From NCBI RefSeq assembly GCF_029945535.1, contig NZ_JAQSCU010000018.1, forward strand, positions 367,340-431,339: a stretch of 64,000 nucleotides of DNA. Direction: 5' to 3'. Under the pieces are notes generated by a model. The model had not been told where the DNA came from, made no database searches, and saw only the letters and a list, made by a program, of their open reading frames with translations. This document shows positions 17,490 through 27,122 of the stretch, one piece after another. The first letter of the stretch is position 1; the number at the start of each line of letters is the position of its first letter. Source of the DNA: Methylotenera sp. (GTDB lineage Bacteria; Pseudomonadota; Gammaproteobacteria; Burkholderiales; Methylophilaceae). The translations under genes and the position numbers were made by a program.

Positions 17490-19069
17490 AACAAGGCTTA
17501 CAACTTAGGTTTTCACAAAATCTCTCGCTTACGCCGCAGCTGCAGCAAGCGATTAAATTATTACAACTATCAACATTAGAGCTTAACCAAGAAATTGACT
17601 TGCTAATGCAAACTAATCCATTGCTAGAAAGAGGCGATGACGGCGAAGATGAATATGGCAACGCAACGGATAACAGTGACGATGAGGTTACCGTCAACAC
17701 CACGAGTAATGATGGCAATGTCACCGATACTACGCAAGAGTATGAAGCCAGCAGCGATGTTGATTTTGAGAAAACCAGCACTGAGTTTACTGAAGGCAAG
17801 ACCGAGTTAAGTCAAACCGAGCCTACTGAGTTTGATGCTAGCACATCTGAGTTCGAGCAAAGCACCACGGACTTTGCTGCAGAGTTCAATGATGATTACG
17901 ATGAATATTCAAATGGTAGTCTGTGGGATGAAAACAGCACGCCTGCAGATGATGATAGCGATTACAAGCAACAAGAGACTCTGCAAATAAGCTTACGTGA
18001 ACATCTGCTTTCACAACTAAAACTCATGCAATTATCCGAGCGCGACCAAACGCTCACCATGCTGTTGGTGGATAGCATTAACGAAGATGGATATTTAGAA
18101 GCATCACTCGAAGAAATTGTCGAAGAGATGCCAGAAGAGCTAGAAATAGAGGTATTAGAGCTACAAACGGCGCTACGTCATATTCAGAACCTAGACCCTG
18201 CTGGTGTAGGCGCACGCAATTTAAGTGAATGCCTGCTATTGCAACTGGACTTGCTGCCAAAATTTACACCGCACTTAGAGTTAGCCAAATTGATGGCAAA
18301 ACACTATTTGGTAGCCCTTGGTGCACGTGACTTTGGCAAATTGCGTAAAGAGCTAGGTTGCGATGAAGCCACTTTAAAATGTGTGCAGCAAGTCATTACC
18401 AACTTAAATCCTCGGCCAGGTAGCGCCTTCAGCATTATTGGTTCTGAACACTACATTCAGCACGAAGTGATTATCAAAAAAGTAAAAGGCATTTGGATCG
18501 CCAGCCTCAATGATGCGGTGATTCCTAAACTTAAAATCAACCAGCTTTACGCAGGCATTTTGAAACGTAACCGCGATAGTTCTAGCCAATACCTACAAAG
18601 CCAGATGCAAGAAGCCAAATGGATGATTAAAAACATTCAGCAGCGCTTTTCAACCATTTTACGTGTATCACAAGCCATTACTGACCGCCAACGCAATTTC
18701 TTGGAGTACGGCGAAGTGGCAATGAAACCTTTAGTCTTGCGTGAAATTGCCGAAGAGCTTGAGCTACACGAATCCACAATCTCGCGCGTCACTAATAACA
18801 AATATATGCTGACGCCACGCGGCATTTTTGAGCTGAAATACTTTTTTGGTAGCTCAGTAGCAACTGACACTGGCGGCACCTGCTCTGCTACCGCAATCCG
18901 CGCACTGATTAAGCAATTGGTCGACCAAGAAAATCCTAAAAAACCTTACTCGGATAGTCAAATTACCGACTTATTAGCCAAGCAAGGTATCGTCGTTGCG
19001 CGTCGTACCATTGCAAAATATCGTGAATCACTCAACATTGCGCCAGCGAGCTTAAGAAAATCTCTTTAA
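17486..19069 (+). CDS. rpoN: RNA polymerase sigma-54 factor
   Basis: Product of 527 residues. Region I begins [29 protein letters not shown], the activator-interacting part. Region III has the core-binding domain, the helix-turn-helix ([19 protein letters not shown]) and the RpoN box ([10 protein letters not shown]) near the C-terminus. Between regions I and III lies an unusually long acidic region II (about residues 50-165), rich in Asp, Glu, Ser and Thr. Sigma-54 directs transcription from -24/-12 promoters with AAA+ activators. The lptB-rpoN-hpf order is classic. Confidence 0.97.
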   Translation: MKQGLQLRFSQNLSLTPQLQQAIKLLQLSTLELNQEIDLLMQTNPLLERGDDGEDEYGNATDNSDDEVTVNTTSNDGNVTDTTQEYEASSDVDFEKTSTEFTEGKTELSQTEPTEFDASTSEFEQSTTDFAAEFNDDYDEYSNGSLWDENSTPADDDSDYKQQETLQISLREHLLSQLKLMQLSERDQTLTMLLVDSINEDGYLEASLEEIVEEMPEELEIEVLELQTALRHIQNLDPAGVGARNLSECLLLQLDLLPKFTPHLELAKLMAKHYLVALGARDFGKLRKELGCDEATLKCVQQVITNLNPRPGSAFSIIGSEHYIQHEVIIKKVKGIWIASLNDAVIPKLKINQLYAGILKRNRDSSSQYLQSQMQEAKWMIKNIQQRFSTILRVSQAITDRQRNFLEYGEVAMKPLVLREIAEELELHESTISRVTNNKYMLTPRGIFELKYFFGSSVATDTGGTCSATAIRALIKQLVDQENPKKPYSDSQITDLLAKQGIVVARRTIAKYRESLNIAPASLRKSL

Positions 19070-19286
19070 TTTTCACGGCGAATCGCTAACTGAAAGTATT
19101 CATCACAATTCAAATAATAGAAGCATAAAAAATTCTCTATTCGCATCCCACAGACGTGAATTAAAGTAGTAAACTGAAATTGTTCGAAAAGTTTTAAAGT
19201 CCTAAATCTAAGCTGCTCAATATTTTTCACACACAGTAGGTTTTGGGAAATTCAAGCTTTGAGAATATCTTAAAAAGGAGCAAGTC

Positions 19287-19613
19287 ATGAATTTACAATT
19301 AACTGGTCATCATTTAGAAGTAACTCCTGCATTACGCGATTATGTCACAAGCAAACTAGGACGAATTAGCAACCACTTTGATCATGTTATTGATGTCAAG
19401 GTGACCATGAGTGTAGAAAAACTTATCCAAAAGGTAGAGGCTACGCTGCATGTTCCTGGTAACGATTTACATGCTGCCTGTACAGACGACAATATGTACA
19501 GCGCAATTGATATGCTGACCGATAAACTCGATCGTCAAGTCGTAAAACATAAAGAAAAACATGCCGATCATCACAAAACGAATGGCGCAGTTAAGCACCA
19601 AAGTATTGAATAA
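19287..19613 (+). CDS. hpf: Ribosome hibernation promoting factor (HPF/YfiA family)
   Basis: Product of 108 residues of the short HPF type: beta-alpha-beta-beta-beta-alpha fold with MNLQLTGHHLEVTPALRDYVTSKL at the N-terminus and DDNMYSAIDMLTDKLDRQV before a basic, His-rich tail. It binds the 30S decoding site and favours 100S dimers or inactive 70S in stationary phase. A strong AAAAAGGAG ribosome-binding site precedes the start. A 217-base gap after rpoN suggests its own promoter as well as read-through; I could not pin a promoter. It usually precedes ptsN in this cluster, but here hprK follows directly. Confidence 0.94.
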   Translation: MNLQLTGHHLEVTPALRDYVTSKLGRISNHFDHVIDVKVTMSVEKLIQKVEATLHVPGNDLHAACTDDNMYSAIDMLTDKLDRQVVKHKEKHADHHKTNGAVKHQSIE

Positions 19614-19635
19614 TTTTTGTAACTCGTAATTCACT

Positions 19636-20586
19636 ATGGCTCAAATAAACGTAGCTGAGCTATTCAAACAAACCCGCCTTAAGCTCAAACTTAATTGGAT
19701 TGCTGGACTTAACGGCGGGTCTAATTCCCTCACTAGCGAAACAGTTTCAAAGCCTTCTCTAGCACTGATTGGTCATGTCAATTTTGTGCATCCTAATCGC
19801 GTACAAGTATTAGGTTGTGCTGAAATGGATTATTTGCGCAGCTTAAAAACGGCAGATGCAGATGGCGCAATTGCAAATTTATATTCAACTAACCTAGCTG
19901 CTGTGATTGTAGCCAACGGCGAAAAAGTACCAGAGTCGCTGATAGACGAAGCGAATAGTCGCAATACACCCCTCTTCACTTCAACATTACGCAGCCCAGA
20001 GTTGATGGATATTCTGAACCACTTCTTAGCGCAAGCAGTTGCGGAATCCGTCAGCGCGCATGGTGTATTTATGGAAGTGCAAGGATTTGGCGCGCTCATT
20101 AAAGGTGAAGCTGCCATTGGTAAAAGCGAACTCGCTTTAGAACTGATTTCACGTGGTCATCGCCTGATTGCTGATGACATTGTTGATTTCTACCGCATTT
20201 CGCCAGAACGCATTGAAGGCCGCTGCCCGGCCTTATTACAAGATTTTTTAGAAGTGCGCGGCTTGGGCATTTTGAATATTCGCGCACTATTTGGCGATAA
20301 CTCAGTCAAACCAACGAAGCCGCTAGATTTGATTATTCAGTTGGTGATGGCAGATAAACAATCGCCAGAGCAACTCAACCGCTTAAGCATTAAAAAACTA
20401 CATGAAGAAGTACTCGGCGTAAAGATTGCTAAAGTGCAGATTCCCATTGCAGCCGGCCGCAATATAGCAGTATTGGTAGAGGTTGCAATACGCAACCACA
20501 TGCTATTATTAAGAGGTATTAATGCGACGAAACAATTCACCCAACGCCAGCAGCGTGAAATGAAAAAACAGCAAATAGTTAAATAA
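19636..20586 (+). CDS. hprK: HPr kinase/phosphorylase
   Basis: Product of 316 residues. The N-terminal domain (1-130) is followed by a kinase domain with Walker A GEAAIGKSELALELI (about residues 155-169), an acidic DDIVDFYR and the HprK signature EVRGLGILNI. It phosphorylates HPr on serine and reverses this under other conditions, adjusting the phosphotransfer chain encoded just downstream. It is 22 bases after hpf and four before rapZ, so probably one transcript. Confidence 0.96.
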   Translation: MAQINVAELFKQTRLKLKLNWIAGLNGGSNSLTSETVSKPSLALIGHVNFVHPNRVQVLGCAEMDYLRSLKTADADGAIANLYSTNLAAVIVANGEKVPESLIDEANSRNTPLFTSTLRSPELMDILNHFLAQAVAESVSAHGVFMEVQGFGALIKGEAAIGKSELALELISRGHRLIADDIVDFYRISPERIEGRCPALLQDFLEVRGLGILNIRALFGDNSVKPTKPLDLIIQLVMADKQSPEQLNRLSIKKLHEEVLGVKIAKVQIPIAAGRNIAVLVEVAIRNHMLLLRGINATKQFTQRQQREMKKQQIVK

Positions 20587-20590
20587 CGCT

Positions 20591-21457
20591 ATGAAACAAC
20601 TCATCATCGTCACAGGGCTTTCAGGTTCAGGTAAAAGTATTGCGCTACATGCGCTTGAAGACAGCGGCTATTACTGCGTCGATAATTTACCTGCTACCAT
20701 GCTGCCACAGATTGCAGAGCATTTACAGTCTGAAAACAATCGTCAAGATGATTCAAATACGACCAACTATGACCGCGTGGCGATTAGTATTGATAGCCGT
20801 AGCGTGGCCATTGAAACGCTACCCGCACACATTGAGCAATTAAAATCACAAGGCATTACGACTCAAGTGTTGTTTTTGGAGTCTAATGTCGAAACCTTAG
20901 TGAAACGATTTAGCGAAACGCGACGTAAACACCCACTGAGCAAAGACACCACCACACTTGCCGAAAGCATTGCTGTGGAACGCGAACTGTTGGGTGATTT
21001 AGGCAAGCTAGGCCATGTCATTGATACGAGCTACATCAGTGCCAATAAACTAAGAGCGTGGATAAAAGATGCAGTAGCCAATGAAAATTCTGGCTTAACG
21101 CTTCTATTCACCTCTTTCGGTTTTAAGCATGGCATTCCGTTAGATGCCGACTTTGTGTTTGATATCCGCTGCCTACCTAACCCGCATTACGACCCGAAAC
21201 TACGTGATTTAACAGGTCTAGATGCTGAGGTACAAACGTTTTTAGAAGCTCAGGCAAACGCGCAAGACATGTTGAATGACATCAGAAATTATATAGAGAA
21301 ATGGCTGCCAAGTTTCATATCAGACAACCGCAGCTATTTAACCGTGGCGATTGGCTGCACTGGTGGTCAACATCGCTCCGTTTACTTTGTAGAGCAGCTG
21401 ACTAAATATTTTGCGCCTAAACAAAAAGTGTTAACGCGACATCGCGAATTAAAATAA
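20591..21457 (+). CDS. rapZ: RNase adapter protein RapZ (P-loop nucleotide-binding)
   Basis: Product of 288 residues. Walker A is TGLSGSGKSIALHALED at the N-terminus, the conserved DNLP follows, and the C-terminal domain holds FKHGIPLDADFVFDIRCLPNP and AIGCTGGQHRSVYFVEQL. In enterobacteria RapZ presents small RNAs to RNase E and controls glucosamine-6-phosphate synthase; in other lineages its role is less clear, but linkage to rpoN/PTS genes is conserved. It follows hprK by four bases. A weak hairpin (GCGTC-ATTTAA-GACGC, 21468-21483) lies after the stop. Confidence 0.95.
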   Translation: MKQLIIVTGLSGSGKSIALHALEDSGYYCVDNLPATMLPQIAEHLQSENNRQDDSNTTNYDRVAISIDSRSVAIETLPAHIEQLKSQGITTQVLFLESNVETLVKRFSETRRKHPLSKDTTTLAESIAVERELLGDLGKLGHVIDTSYISANKLRAWIKDAVANENSGLTLLFTSFGFKHGIPLDADFVFDIRCLPNPHYDPKLRDLTGLDAEVQTFLEAQANAQDMLNDIRNYIEKWLPSFISDNRSYLTVAIGCTGGQHRSVYFVEQLTKYFAPKQKVLTRHRELK

Positions 21458-21579
21458 TAAACACGAAGCGTCATTTAAGACGCCGCTTTAAGATAATGTG
21501 ACATTGATTAAATTTGTTAAATAAATCTATAAATTAGTATTGAATACTTTGGGTTGAGATAAATAGGGTTGAGATAAAC

Positions 21580-21990
21580 ATGATTGGAATTTTAATTATC
21601 GCGCATGGAAGTTTAGGTGAAAGCCTAAAAGAGTGCGCCAAGCACGTGATAGGTAATGAGCCTAGGCAATTAGCTTTTCTAGCCGTCAATAACTCTGATG
21701 ACCCAATTGCGTTGCTGCCAAAAGCGCAGGCTTTAGTCGCAGAACTGAATCATGGTGACGGCGTTTTAGTGCTGTCAGACATGTATGGCGCAACGCCTTG
21801 CAATATCGTGAGTAAACTACTTGTTCCAGGTGAGGTTGAAGGCGTGGCCGGCGTCAATATGCCGATGATAGTACGCACCATGACTTATCGACATGAGTCA
21901 CTGATGGCATTAGTAGAAAAAGCCGTCAGTGGTGGGCGCGAAGGCGTTGTGCACTTTGATAAGGAACGTTGTGACAGATTTATATCTTAA
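21580..21990 (+). CDS. PTS mannose-type EIIA domain protein
   Basis: Product of 136 residues consisting of a single EIIA-Man domain. The phospho-accepting histidine is in ILIIAHGSLGESL near the N-terminus, and LSDMYGATPCNIVSKLL is the second conserved segment. There is no EIIB, EIIC or EIID, here or nearby, so with HPr and EI encoded next it belongs to a truncated regulatory phosphotransfer chain rather than a sugar transporter. That arrangement is known in many Betaproteobacteria. Confidence 0.93.
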   Translation: MIGILIIAHGSLGESLKECAKHVIGNEPRQLAFLAVNNSDDPIALLPKAQALVAELNHGDGVLVLSDMYGATPCNIVSKLLVPGEVEGVAGVNMPMIVRTMTYRHESLMALVEKAVSGGREGVVHFDKERCDRFIS

Positions 21991-22065
21991 ACACTGAATC
22001 ACAAGATTTATCATAAAACGACCTCACCAAAACAATAAAGAATAATATGACTGGGCTTATAAAGC

Positions 22066-22335
22066 ATGATTAGCACTGAAGTAGAAATTATCAATAAACT
22101 AGGGCTGCACGCACGTGCTTCAACCAAACTGACGCAAACTGCGAGTAAATTTGCATCCGAAATCTGGATAACGCGTAATGGCCGCCGTGTAAATGCAAAA
22201 AGTATTATGGGCGTGATGATGTTAGCCGCCGCCAAAGGTTCTTTTGTCACATTAGAAGCTAATGGTGCTGATGAAAAAGAAGCAATTGACGGACTTACAG
22301 CCTTGATTGGTGACTATTTTGGCGAAGGCGAATAA
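22066..22335 (+). CDS. ptsH: Phosphocarrier protein HPr
   Basis: Product of 89 residues. The EI-dependent phosphorylation site is the His in KLGLHARAST (residue 15), and the HprK site is the Ser in VNAKSIMGVMML (about residue 46). Both regulatory sites are present, in agreement with the HprK gene upstream. It transfers phosphate from EI to EIIA. Confidence 0.96.
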   Translation: MISTEVEIINKLGLHARASTKLTQTASKFASEIWITRNGRRVNAKSIMGVMMLAAAKGSFVTLEANGADEKEAIDGLTALIGDYFGEGE

Positions 22336-22404
22336 TTTTCATGAGAATGCTAAAAGTGATTTCTCAAGAAGAAAAAGTAGTGATTTCTGGCGGGGTAGAC
22401 AAAA

Positions 22405-24180
22405 TTGACTAGCTTTAGCATTCATGGCGTAGGCGTATCTAGCGGCATTGCGATTGGGCAAGCGCACCTTATATCTAACGCGCTGTTGGAGGTGGTACAT
22501 TACCAACTGCCTAAACACCTAATCGACGAAGAGGTGAAGCGTTTTACCGATGCGATAGAGACCGTTAAAGCTGATTTAGAAGCTATTAACGGAAGTTTGC
22601 GTAAAAATGCACCCGCTGAGCTAAGTGCTTTCATCGGTACGCATTTAATGATGCTGGCAGATAAATCTTTATCTGAAGCGCCGATAAAAATTATTGAAAA
22701 TGAACGTTGCAATGCCGAGTGGGCAATCAAGCTGCAAATGGACGATATTGTTGAGCAGTTTGAGCAAATCGAAGATGAATATTTGCGCGAACGTAAGCAA
22801 GATGTGATTCAAGTGGTAGAGCGCGTCATTAAAGTGCTACTTGGTCATCCCAGCCAATTAAGTACAGAGCAAAAAAACAGCGCCGCAAGCCAAGAACACA
22901 AACTCATTTTAGTCGCGCACGATATTTCACCCGCTGATGCTATTCAATTCAAGCAACACGAATTTGCCGCTTTTATTACCGACGTGGGCGGAGTGACATC
23001 ACACACGGCAATTTTGGCACGCAGCCTGAATATACCTTCTATTGTTGCATTACAAAGAGCCCATGATTTGATTCGCGACGGCGAGTTAATTATTGTAGAT
23101 GGCAAACAAGGCGTGGTGATTGTTAATCCCGATGCCAGCATCTTAACTGAATACAAATTGCGCCAAGAACAGTGGGAGCTTGAGCAACAAAAACTTCAAC
23201 GGATTAAATCAACCAAAGCCGTGACCTTAGACGGCATGAATATTGATTTATTTGCCAATATTGAAGTGCCAGAAGACGTAGTTGCAGTCGCGGCATCTGG
23301 TGCTACAGGCATAGGCTTATACCGAACCGAATTCTTATTTATGAATCGGCGAGAAATGCCAGATGAAGAAGAGCAATTCAACGCTTACAAAACGGTTGCC
23401 GAAGCCATGAAAGGCGCAACTGTCATCATTCGCACTTTGGATTTGGGCGCAGATAAACAAATGAACCCAGATACGATAGTGACCTGTGCTAACCCAGCAT
23501 TAGGTTTACGTGCTATTCGCTATTGCTTATCTGAACCGCAGATTTTCCATACGCAATTACGCGCTCTGTTGCGTGCCTCGCATTTTGGCAATATCAAAAT
23601 ATTAGTACCTATGCTGTGTACATTGTCAGAGCTGCGTCAGACTAAACTATTATTAGAGCGCGCTAAAATCAGCTTGCTTAAACAAAACATTCCATTCAAT
23701 GAAAATATTGAATTAGGTGGCATGATAGAAATCCCTGCAGCTGCGATTAATGCTGAAGCTTTTGCCAACGAGTTAGATTTCTTGTCTATCGGCACTAACG
23801 ATTTGATTCAGTACACGCTAGCAATCGACCGCACCGATGACGCGGTTGCACATCTCTATAACCCACTGCATCCGTCGGTATTAAAATTAATATCAATGAC
23901 CATTAAAGCTGGTGAAAAGTTAGGCAAATCGGTTTCAGTATGTGGCGAAATGGCTGGTGATGCGAAATTAACCAAGCTATTGATTGGCATGGGTTTACGC
24001 CAACTGTCTATGCATCCCTCGCACATACTTAGCGTTAAACAACAAATATTGCACAGCCAGCTCACCACGCTTAAAGCAAATGCACGCAAAGTGCTGAATC
24101 TGACAGACCTAGAAAAAGTGGAACCACTCGTGGCTAAGCTGAATCGAAATTCAGATGTAAACACGTACCTCAGTTCATAG
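22405..24180 (+). CDS. ptsI: Phosphoenolpyruvate-protein phosphotransferase (enzyme I)
   Basis: Product of 591 residues. The N-terminal HPr-binding/phosphohistidine domain has the active His in DVGGVTSHTAILARSL, and the C-terminal PEP-binding barrel has GIGLYRTEFLFMNR and SIGTNDLIQYTLAIDR with the late Cys in SVCGEMAGD. It takes phosphate from PEP to start the chain EI, HPr, EIIA-Man. The start is a TTG (no in-frame ATG fits), with only a weak GGGG-containing ribosome-binding site. It ends the run of genes that began with kdsD. Confidence 0.96.
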   Translation: MTSFSIHGVGVSSGIAIGQAHLISNALLEVVHYQLPKHLIDEEVKRFTDAIETVKADLEAINGSLRKNAPAELSAFIGTHLMMLADKSLSEAPIKIIENERCNAEWAIKLQMDDIVEQFEQIEDEYLRERKQDVIQVVERVIKVLLGHPSQLSTEQKNSAASQEHKLILVAHDISPADAIQFKQHEFAAFITDVGGVTSHTAILARSLNIPSIVALQRAHDLIRDGELIIVDGKQGVVIVNPDASILTEYKLRQEQWELEQQKLQRIKSTKAVTLDGMNIDLFANIEVPEDVVAVAASGATGIGLYRTEFLFMNRREMPDEEEQFNAYKTVAEAMKGATVIIRTLDLGADKQMNPDTIVTCANPALGLRAIRYCLSEPQIFHTQLRALLRASHFGNIKILVPMLCTLSELRQTKLLLERAKISLLKQNIPFNENIELGGMIEIPAAAINAEAFANELDFLSIGTNDLIQYTLAIDRTDDAVAHLYNPLHPSVLKLISMTIKAGEKLGKSVSVCGEMAGDAKLTKLLIGMGLRQLSMHPSHILSVKQQILHSQLTTLKANARKVLNLTDLEKVEPLVAKLNRNSDVNTYLSS

Positions 24181-24221
24181 AGGCGCACAAATAGCCTCAT
24201 CTACTAACAAAAGGACTCTCT

Positions 24222-24608
24222 ATGTCTACCGAAACCAATAATGAAGTAACTACCAACCAAACAGATACGAGCAACATGGATAAAACCCCAAGCAATGACG
24301 ATAAAAATATTGCCACCATTACGCATATAGGCGGCACGGTGTTTTCATTCGTGCCAGCGCTGATCGTTTGGATTCTGAAAAAAGATGAGAACCGATATAT
24401 TGAAGACCAAGCAAAAGAAGCATTGAACTTTCAAATTACCATGGTGTTGGCCTATATGCTCGCTGGCGTGCTTTCATGGATACTGATCGGACTGATATTT
24501 TTTCCCGTTATTTGGGTACTGAATATTGTTTTCTGCATTATTGCCGCCATCTCTACCAGTAAGGGCGAAACTTATCGCTATCCACTTTGCCTACGTTTAA
24601 TTAACTAA
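24222..24608 (+). CDS. DUF4870 (Tic20-like) small membrane protein
   Basis: Product of 128 residues. A polar Asn/Thr-rich N-terminus (about 30 residues) is followed by three membrane segments: TITHIGGTVFSFVPALIVWILKK, then a pair around LAYMLAGVLSWILIGLIFFPVIWVLNIVF, and a shorter final segment. The motif YIEDQAKEALNFQIT between helices is the hallmark of DUF4870 proteins. Function is unknown. An AAAGGA ribosome-binding site precedes the ATG. The oligopeptidase gene follows 20 bases later. Confidence 0.82.
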   Translation: MSTETNNEVTTNQTDTSNMDKTPSNDDKNIATITHIGGTVFSFVPALIVWILKKDENRYIEDQAKEALNFQITMVLAYMLAGVLSWILIGLIFFPVIWVLNIVFCIIAAISTSKGETYRYPLCLRLIN

Positions 24609-24628
24609 CCTGTTTTAAGGAATATTCT

Positions 24629-26671
24629 GTGTCAAATCCATTGTTATACTTGGCTGGCTTACCTAAATTTAATGAAGTCAAACCTGAACATGTCAGCTCT
24701 GCGATTGACAGCCTACTCACAGAAGGCCGCGCACTGGTCGAAAGCTTAGCTACCGCAACAGAAGCGCCGACATGGGAAAACTTTGCACTTAAATTAGAAG
24801 ACCATAGCGATAAAATCAGCCGCGCCTGGAGCCAAGTTGGCCACATGAATGCCGTAGTGAATAGCCCAGAATTGCGCGAAGCCTATAACGATAACTTAGC
24901 CAAACTGACTGATTACGGCAGTGACATGTCACAAGATGAGCGCCTATACGCCAAGTATAAAGCCATTCAAGCCAGTGCTGCATTTGCCAGCCTGACAGCG
25001 ACCCAGCAAAAAATTATCAATAACGAAGTACGTGATTTCAAACTAGGCGGCGCCGAATTGCCAGAAGCGCAAAAAGCGCGCTTTAAAGCGGTGAGCGAAG
25101 AACTTTCTAAATTGGGTTCTAAATTTGAAGAAAACATTCTAGATAACACCAATGACTTTGCACATTACGTTGAGGATGTCGCCGATTTAGCAGGCATACC
25201 AGCCGATGCTATTGAGGCCGCCGCTGAAGCTGCAAAAGAAGCAGGTAAAGCAGGTTACAAATTCAGCCTGCAATTCCCCTCTTACATGCCAGTTTTGCAA
25301 TACGGCGAAAACCGAGCATTGCGTGAAACGCTTTATCGCGCTTACGCGACTCGTGCTTCTGAATTCAGCAAGCCAGAATGGGATAACACAAACTTAATCA
25401 GCGACATTCTTAAATTGAAAAAAGAAGAAGCGCAAACACTAGGCTTTAAAAACTATGCCGAACTTTCGCTCGCCACAAAAATGGCAGACACACCTACACA
25501 AGTCACTGAGTTTTTAGACACGCTTGCAAAACGCGCCAAACCCTATGCAGAGCGCGATATGCAAGAACTCACCGCCTATGCCAAGAAGCTCGGTATTGAA
25601 GATATGCAATCATGGGACGTCGGCTATGTCAGCGAAAAACTACGCGAAGACAAATACGCGTTCTCAGACCAAGAAGTGAAACAATACTTCCCTGAAAGCA
25701 AAGTGCTGGAAGGTTTATTCAAAGTCACCGAAACCATATTCGGCGTACAAGTAAAAAAAGCCGAAGCGCCGCTTTGGCACACAGATGCCGCGTTTTACCA
25801 AATTAACGATGCCGCTGGCAAAGCTATCGCCTACTTCTATTTAGACCTCTACGCACGCAACAACAAGCGCGGCGGCGCATGGATGGATGAAGCGATTACG
25901 CGCCGTAAAAAAGCAGATGGCATTGAACTACCAGTTGCATTTTTAACCTGCAATTTCTCCGCCCCAGTCGGCGGCAAACCTGCTTTATTTACGCATGATG
26001 AAGTCATCACCATGTTCCACGAATTTGGTCATGGCTTGCATCATATGCTCACCCAAGTCGATGAATACGGCGTTTCAGGCATTAAAGGCGTGGAGTGGGA
26101 TGCGGTTGAATTACCCAGCCAATTTATGGAAAACTTCTGCTGGGAATGGGATGTACTACGCCACATGACCTCCCACGTCGACACAGGCGCGCAACTACCA
26201 CGTGAACTATTCGACAAAATGGTCGCCGCTAAAAACTTCCAAGCTGGCATGCAAACCATGCGCCAAATTGAATTTTCACTCTTCGATATGCGCCTACACG
26301 GTGAGTTTGATGCTTCAAATCCAAACCCAAGTGGCCCCCAAACTGCCCTAGAATTAATCGAACAAATTCGTGACGAAGTTGCCGTAGTTCGCCCACCAAA
26401 ATGGAACCGCTTCCCTAACAGTTTCAGCCACATATTTGCAGGCGGTTATGCCGCAGGTTATTACAGCTACAAATGGGCAGAAGTTCTGTCTGCCGATGCC
26501 TACAGCCTGTTTGAAGAGCTAGGCGTGCTTTCAGCGCAAGCGGGTAGCCGCTTTAAAGATGAAGTGCTGGCTAAAGGTGGTTCACGCCCAGCGATGGAAT
26601 CATTTGTTGCGTTTAGGGGTAGAGAACCAAGTATGGATGCGCTGTTGAGACATAATGGAATGGCGATTTGA
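24629..26671 (+). CDS. prlC: Oligopeptidase A, M3 family
   Basis: Product of 680 residues, full length for the M3 thimet family. The zinc site is FHEFGHGLHHML (HExxH) near residue 465, with the downstream Glu ligand in GVEWDAVELPSQFMENFCWE. It degrades short peptides in the cytoplasm, including cleaved signal peptides. The start is a GTG (GTGTCAAATCCATTG) with AAGGAA upstream. A 10-bp hairpin lies 17 bases after the stop. Confidence 0.95.
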   Translation: MSNPLLYLAGLPKFNEVKPEHVSSAIDSLLTEGRALVESLATATEAPTWENFALKLEDHSDKISRAWSQVGHMNAVVNSPELREAYNDNLAKLTDYGSDMSQDERLYAKYKAIQASAAFASLTATQQKIINNEVRDFKLGGAELPEAQKARFKAVSEELSKLGSKFEENILDNTNDFAHYVEDVADLAGIPADAIEAAAEAAKEAGKAGYKFSLQFPSYMPVLQYGENRALRETLYRAYATRASEFSKPEWDNTNLISDILKLKKEEAQTLGFKNYAELSLATKMADTPTQVTEFLDTLAKRAKPYAERDMQELTAYAKKLGIEDMQSWDVGYVSEKLREDKYAFSDQEVKQYFPESKVLEGLFKVTETIFGVQVKKAEAPLWHTDAAFYQINDAAGKAIAYFYLDLYARNNKRGGAWMDEAITRRKKADGIELPVAFLTCNFSAPVGGKPALFTHDEVITMFHEFGHGLHHMLTQVDEYGVSGIKGVEWDAVELPSQFMENFCWEWDVLRHMTSHVDTGAQLPRELFDKMVAAKNFQAGMQTMRQIEFSLFDMRLHGEFDASNPNPSGPQTALELIEQIRDEVAVVRPPKWNRFPNSFSHIFAGGYAAGYYSYKWAEVLSADAYSLFEELGVLSAQAGSRFKDEVLAKGGSRPAMESFVAFRGREPSMDALLRHNGMAI

Positions 26672-26688
26672 TTGCACATTGATTAAAC

Positions 26689-26712
26689 GCGTGGGTAGAA
26701 ATCTGCCCACGC
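26689..26712 (+). terminator. Hairpin after prlC
   Basis: GCGTGGG and CCCACGC extend through TAG/CTG to a 10-bp stem with loop AAAT. No T-run follows, so termination would be weak or the hairpin may belong to the short GCGTGGG-containing repeats seen elsewhere in the window. Confidence 0.5.
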
Positions 26713-26745
26713 TAATTGGCTACATTCAGTTATACGGTAAATCAA

Positions 26746-26838
26746 ATGAGGTCATTCTCAGTTTATCCTGGTAATGTAGGTGGTGGAGTTGTTTCTGGCG
26801 TTGTTCCTATTGTTTATGATGCGGCTAAGGGTAAATAA
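26746..26838 (+). CDS. Possible small Gly/Val-rich peptide ORF
   Basis: Thirty codons from ATG, with a Gly/Val-rich core (NVGGGVVSGVVPIVYDAAKG). The frame is open back to 26716, so a non-ATG start or a decayed gene end is also possible. Its stop overlaps the start of the next gene (TAATG), which suggests translational coupling. No good ribosome-binding site is visible. I do not recognise it. The composition recalls the helical part of small bacteriocin-like peptides, but nothing proves that. Confidence 0.25.
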   Translation: MRSFSVYPGNVGGGVVSGVVPIVYDAAKGK

Positions 26839-27122
26839 TGAGGGAGAGAAAGTATCTTTTTAAATCTAGTAAATGGCTTTCTGAAAAGATGTTTGAAGAA
26901 AGCTGGAGTAGCGTATTTTTAACATTAATTGAAACATTAATTGGCTATTCCATAATCTATTTCTTACCACAGATAATGTTTTATTTTGAAGGATATGTTA
27001 CAGACCCGGCAAGACAAAAATGGCGCATGACGTGGATAGGAGTACTTTGCTTAATTATATTGTTTTTCACGGTTCTTAAGGTTATTAGGTTAATTCGTAA
27101 GAAGCCATTCCCAAGCGAATAG
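26838..27122 (+). CDS. Unknown small two-helix membrane protein
   Basis: Product of 94 residues that I do not recognise. Two hydrophobic segments (about residues 25-48, FLTLIETLIGYSIIYFLPQI; about 67-83, WIGVLCLIILFFTVLKVI) are joined by a charged loop, and the tail RLIRKKPFPSE is basic. Its ATG overlaps the stop of the small Gly/Val-rich ORF. It is AT-rich relative to neighbours and its stop codon abuts a repeat element, both typical of accessory DNA. Confidence 0.55.
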   Translation: MRERKYLFKSSKWLSEKMFEESWSSVFLTLIETLIGYSIIYFLPQIMFYFEGYVTDPARQKWRMTWIGVLCLIILFFTVLKVIRLIRKKPFPSE

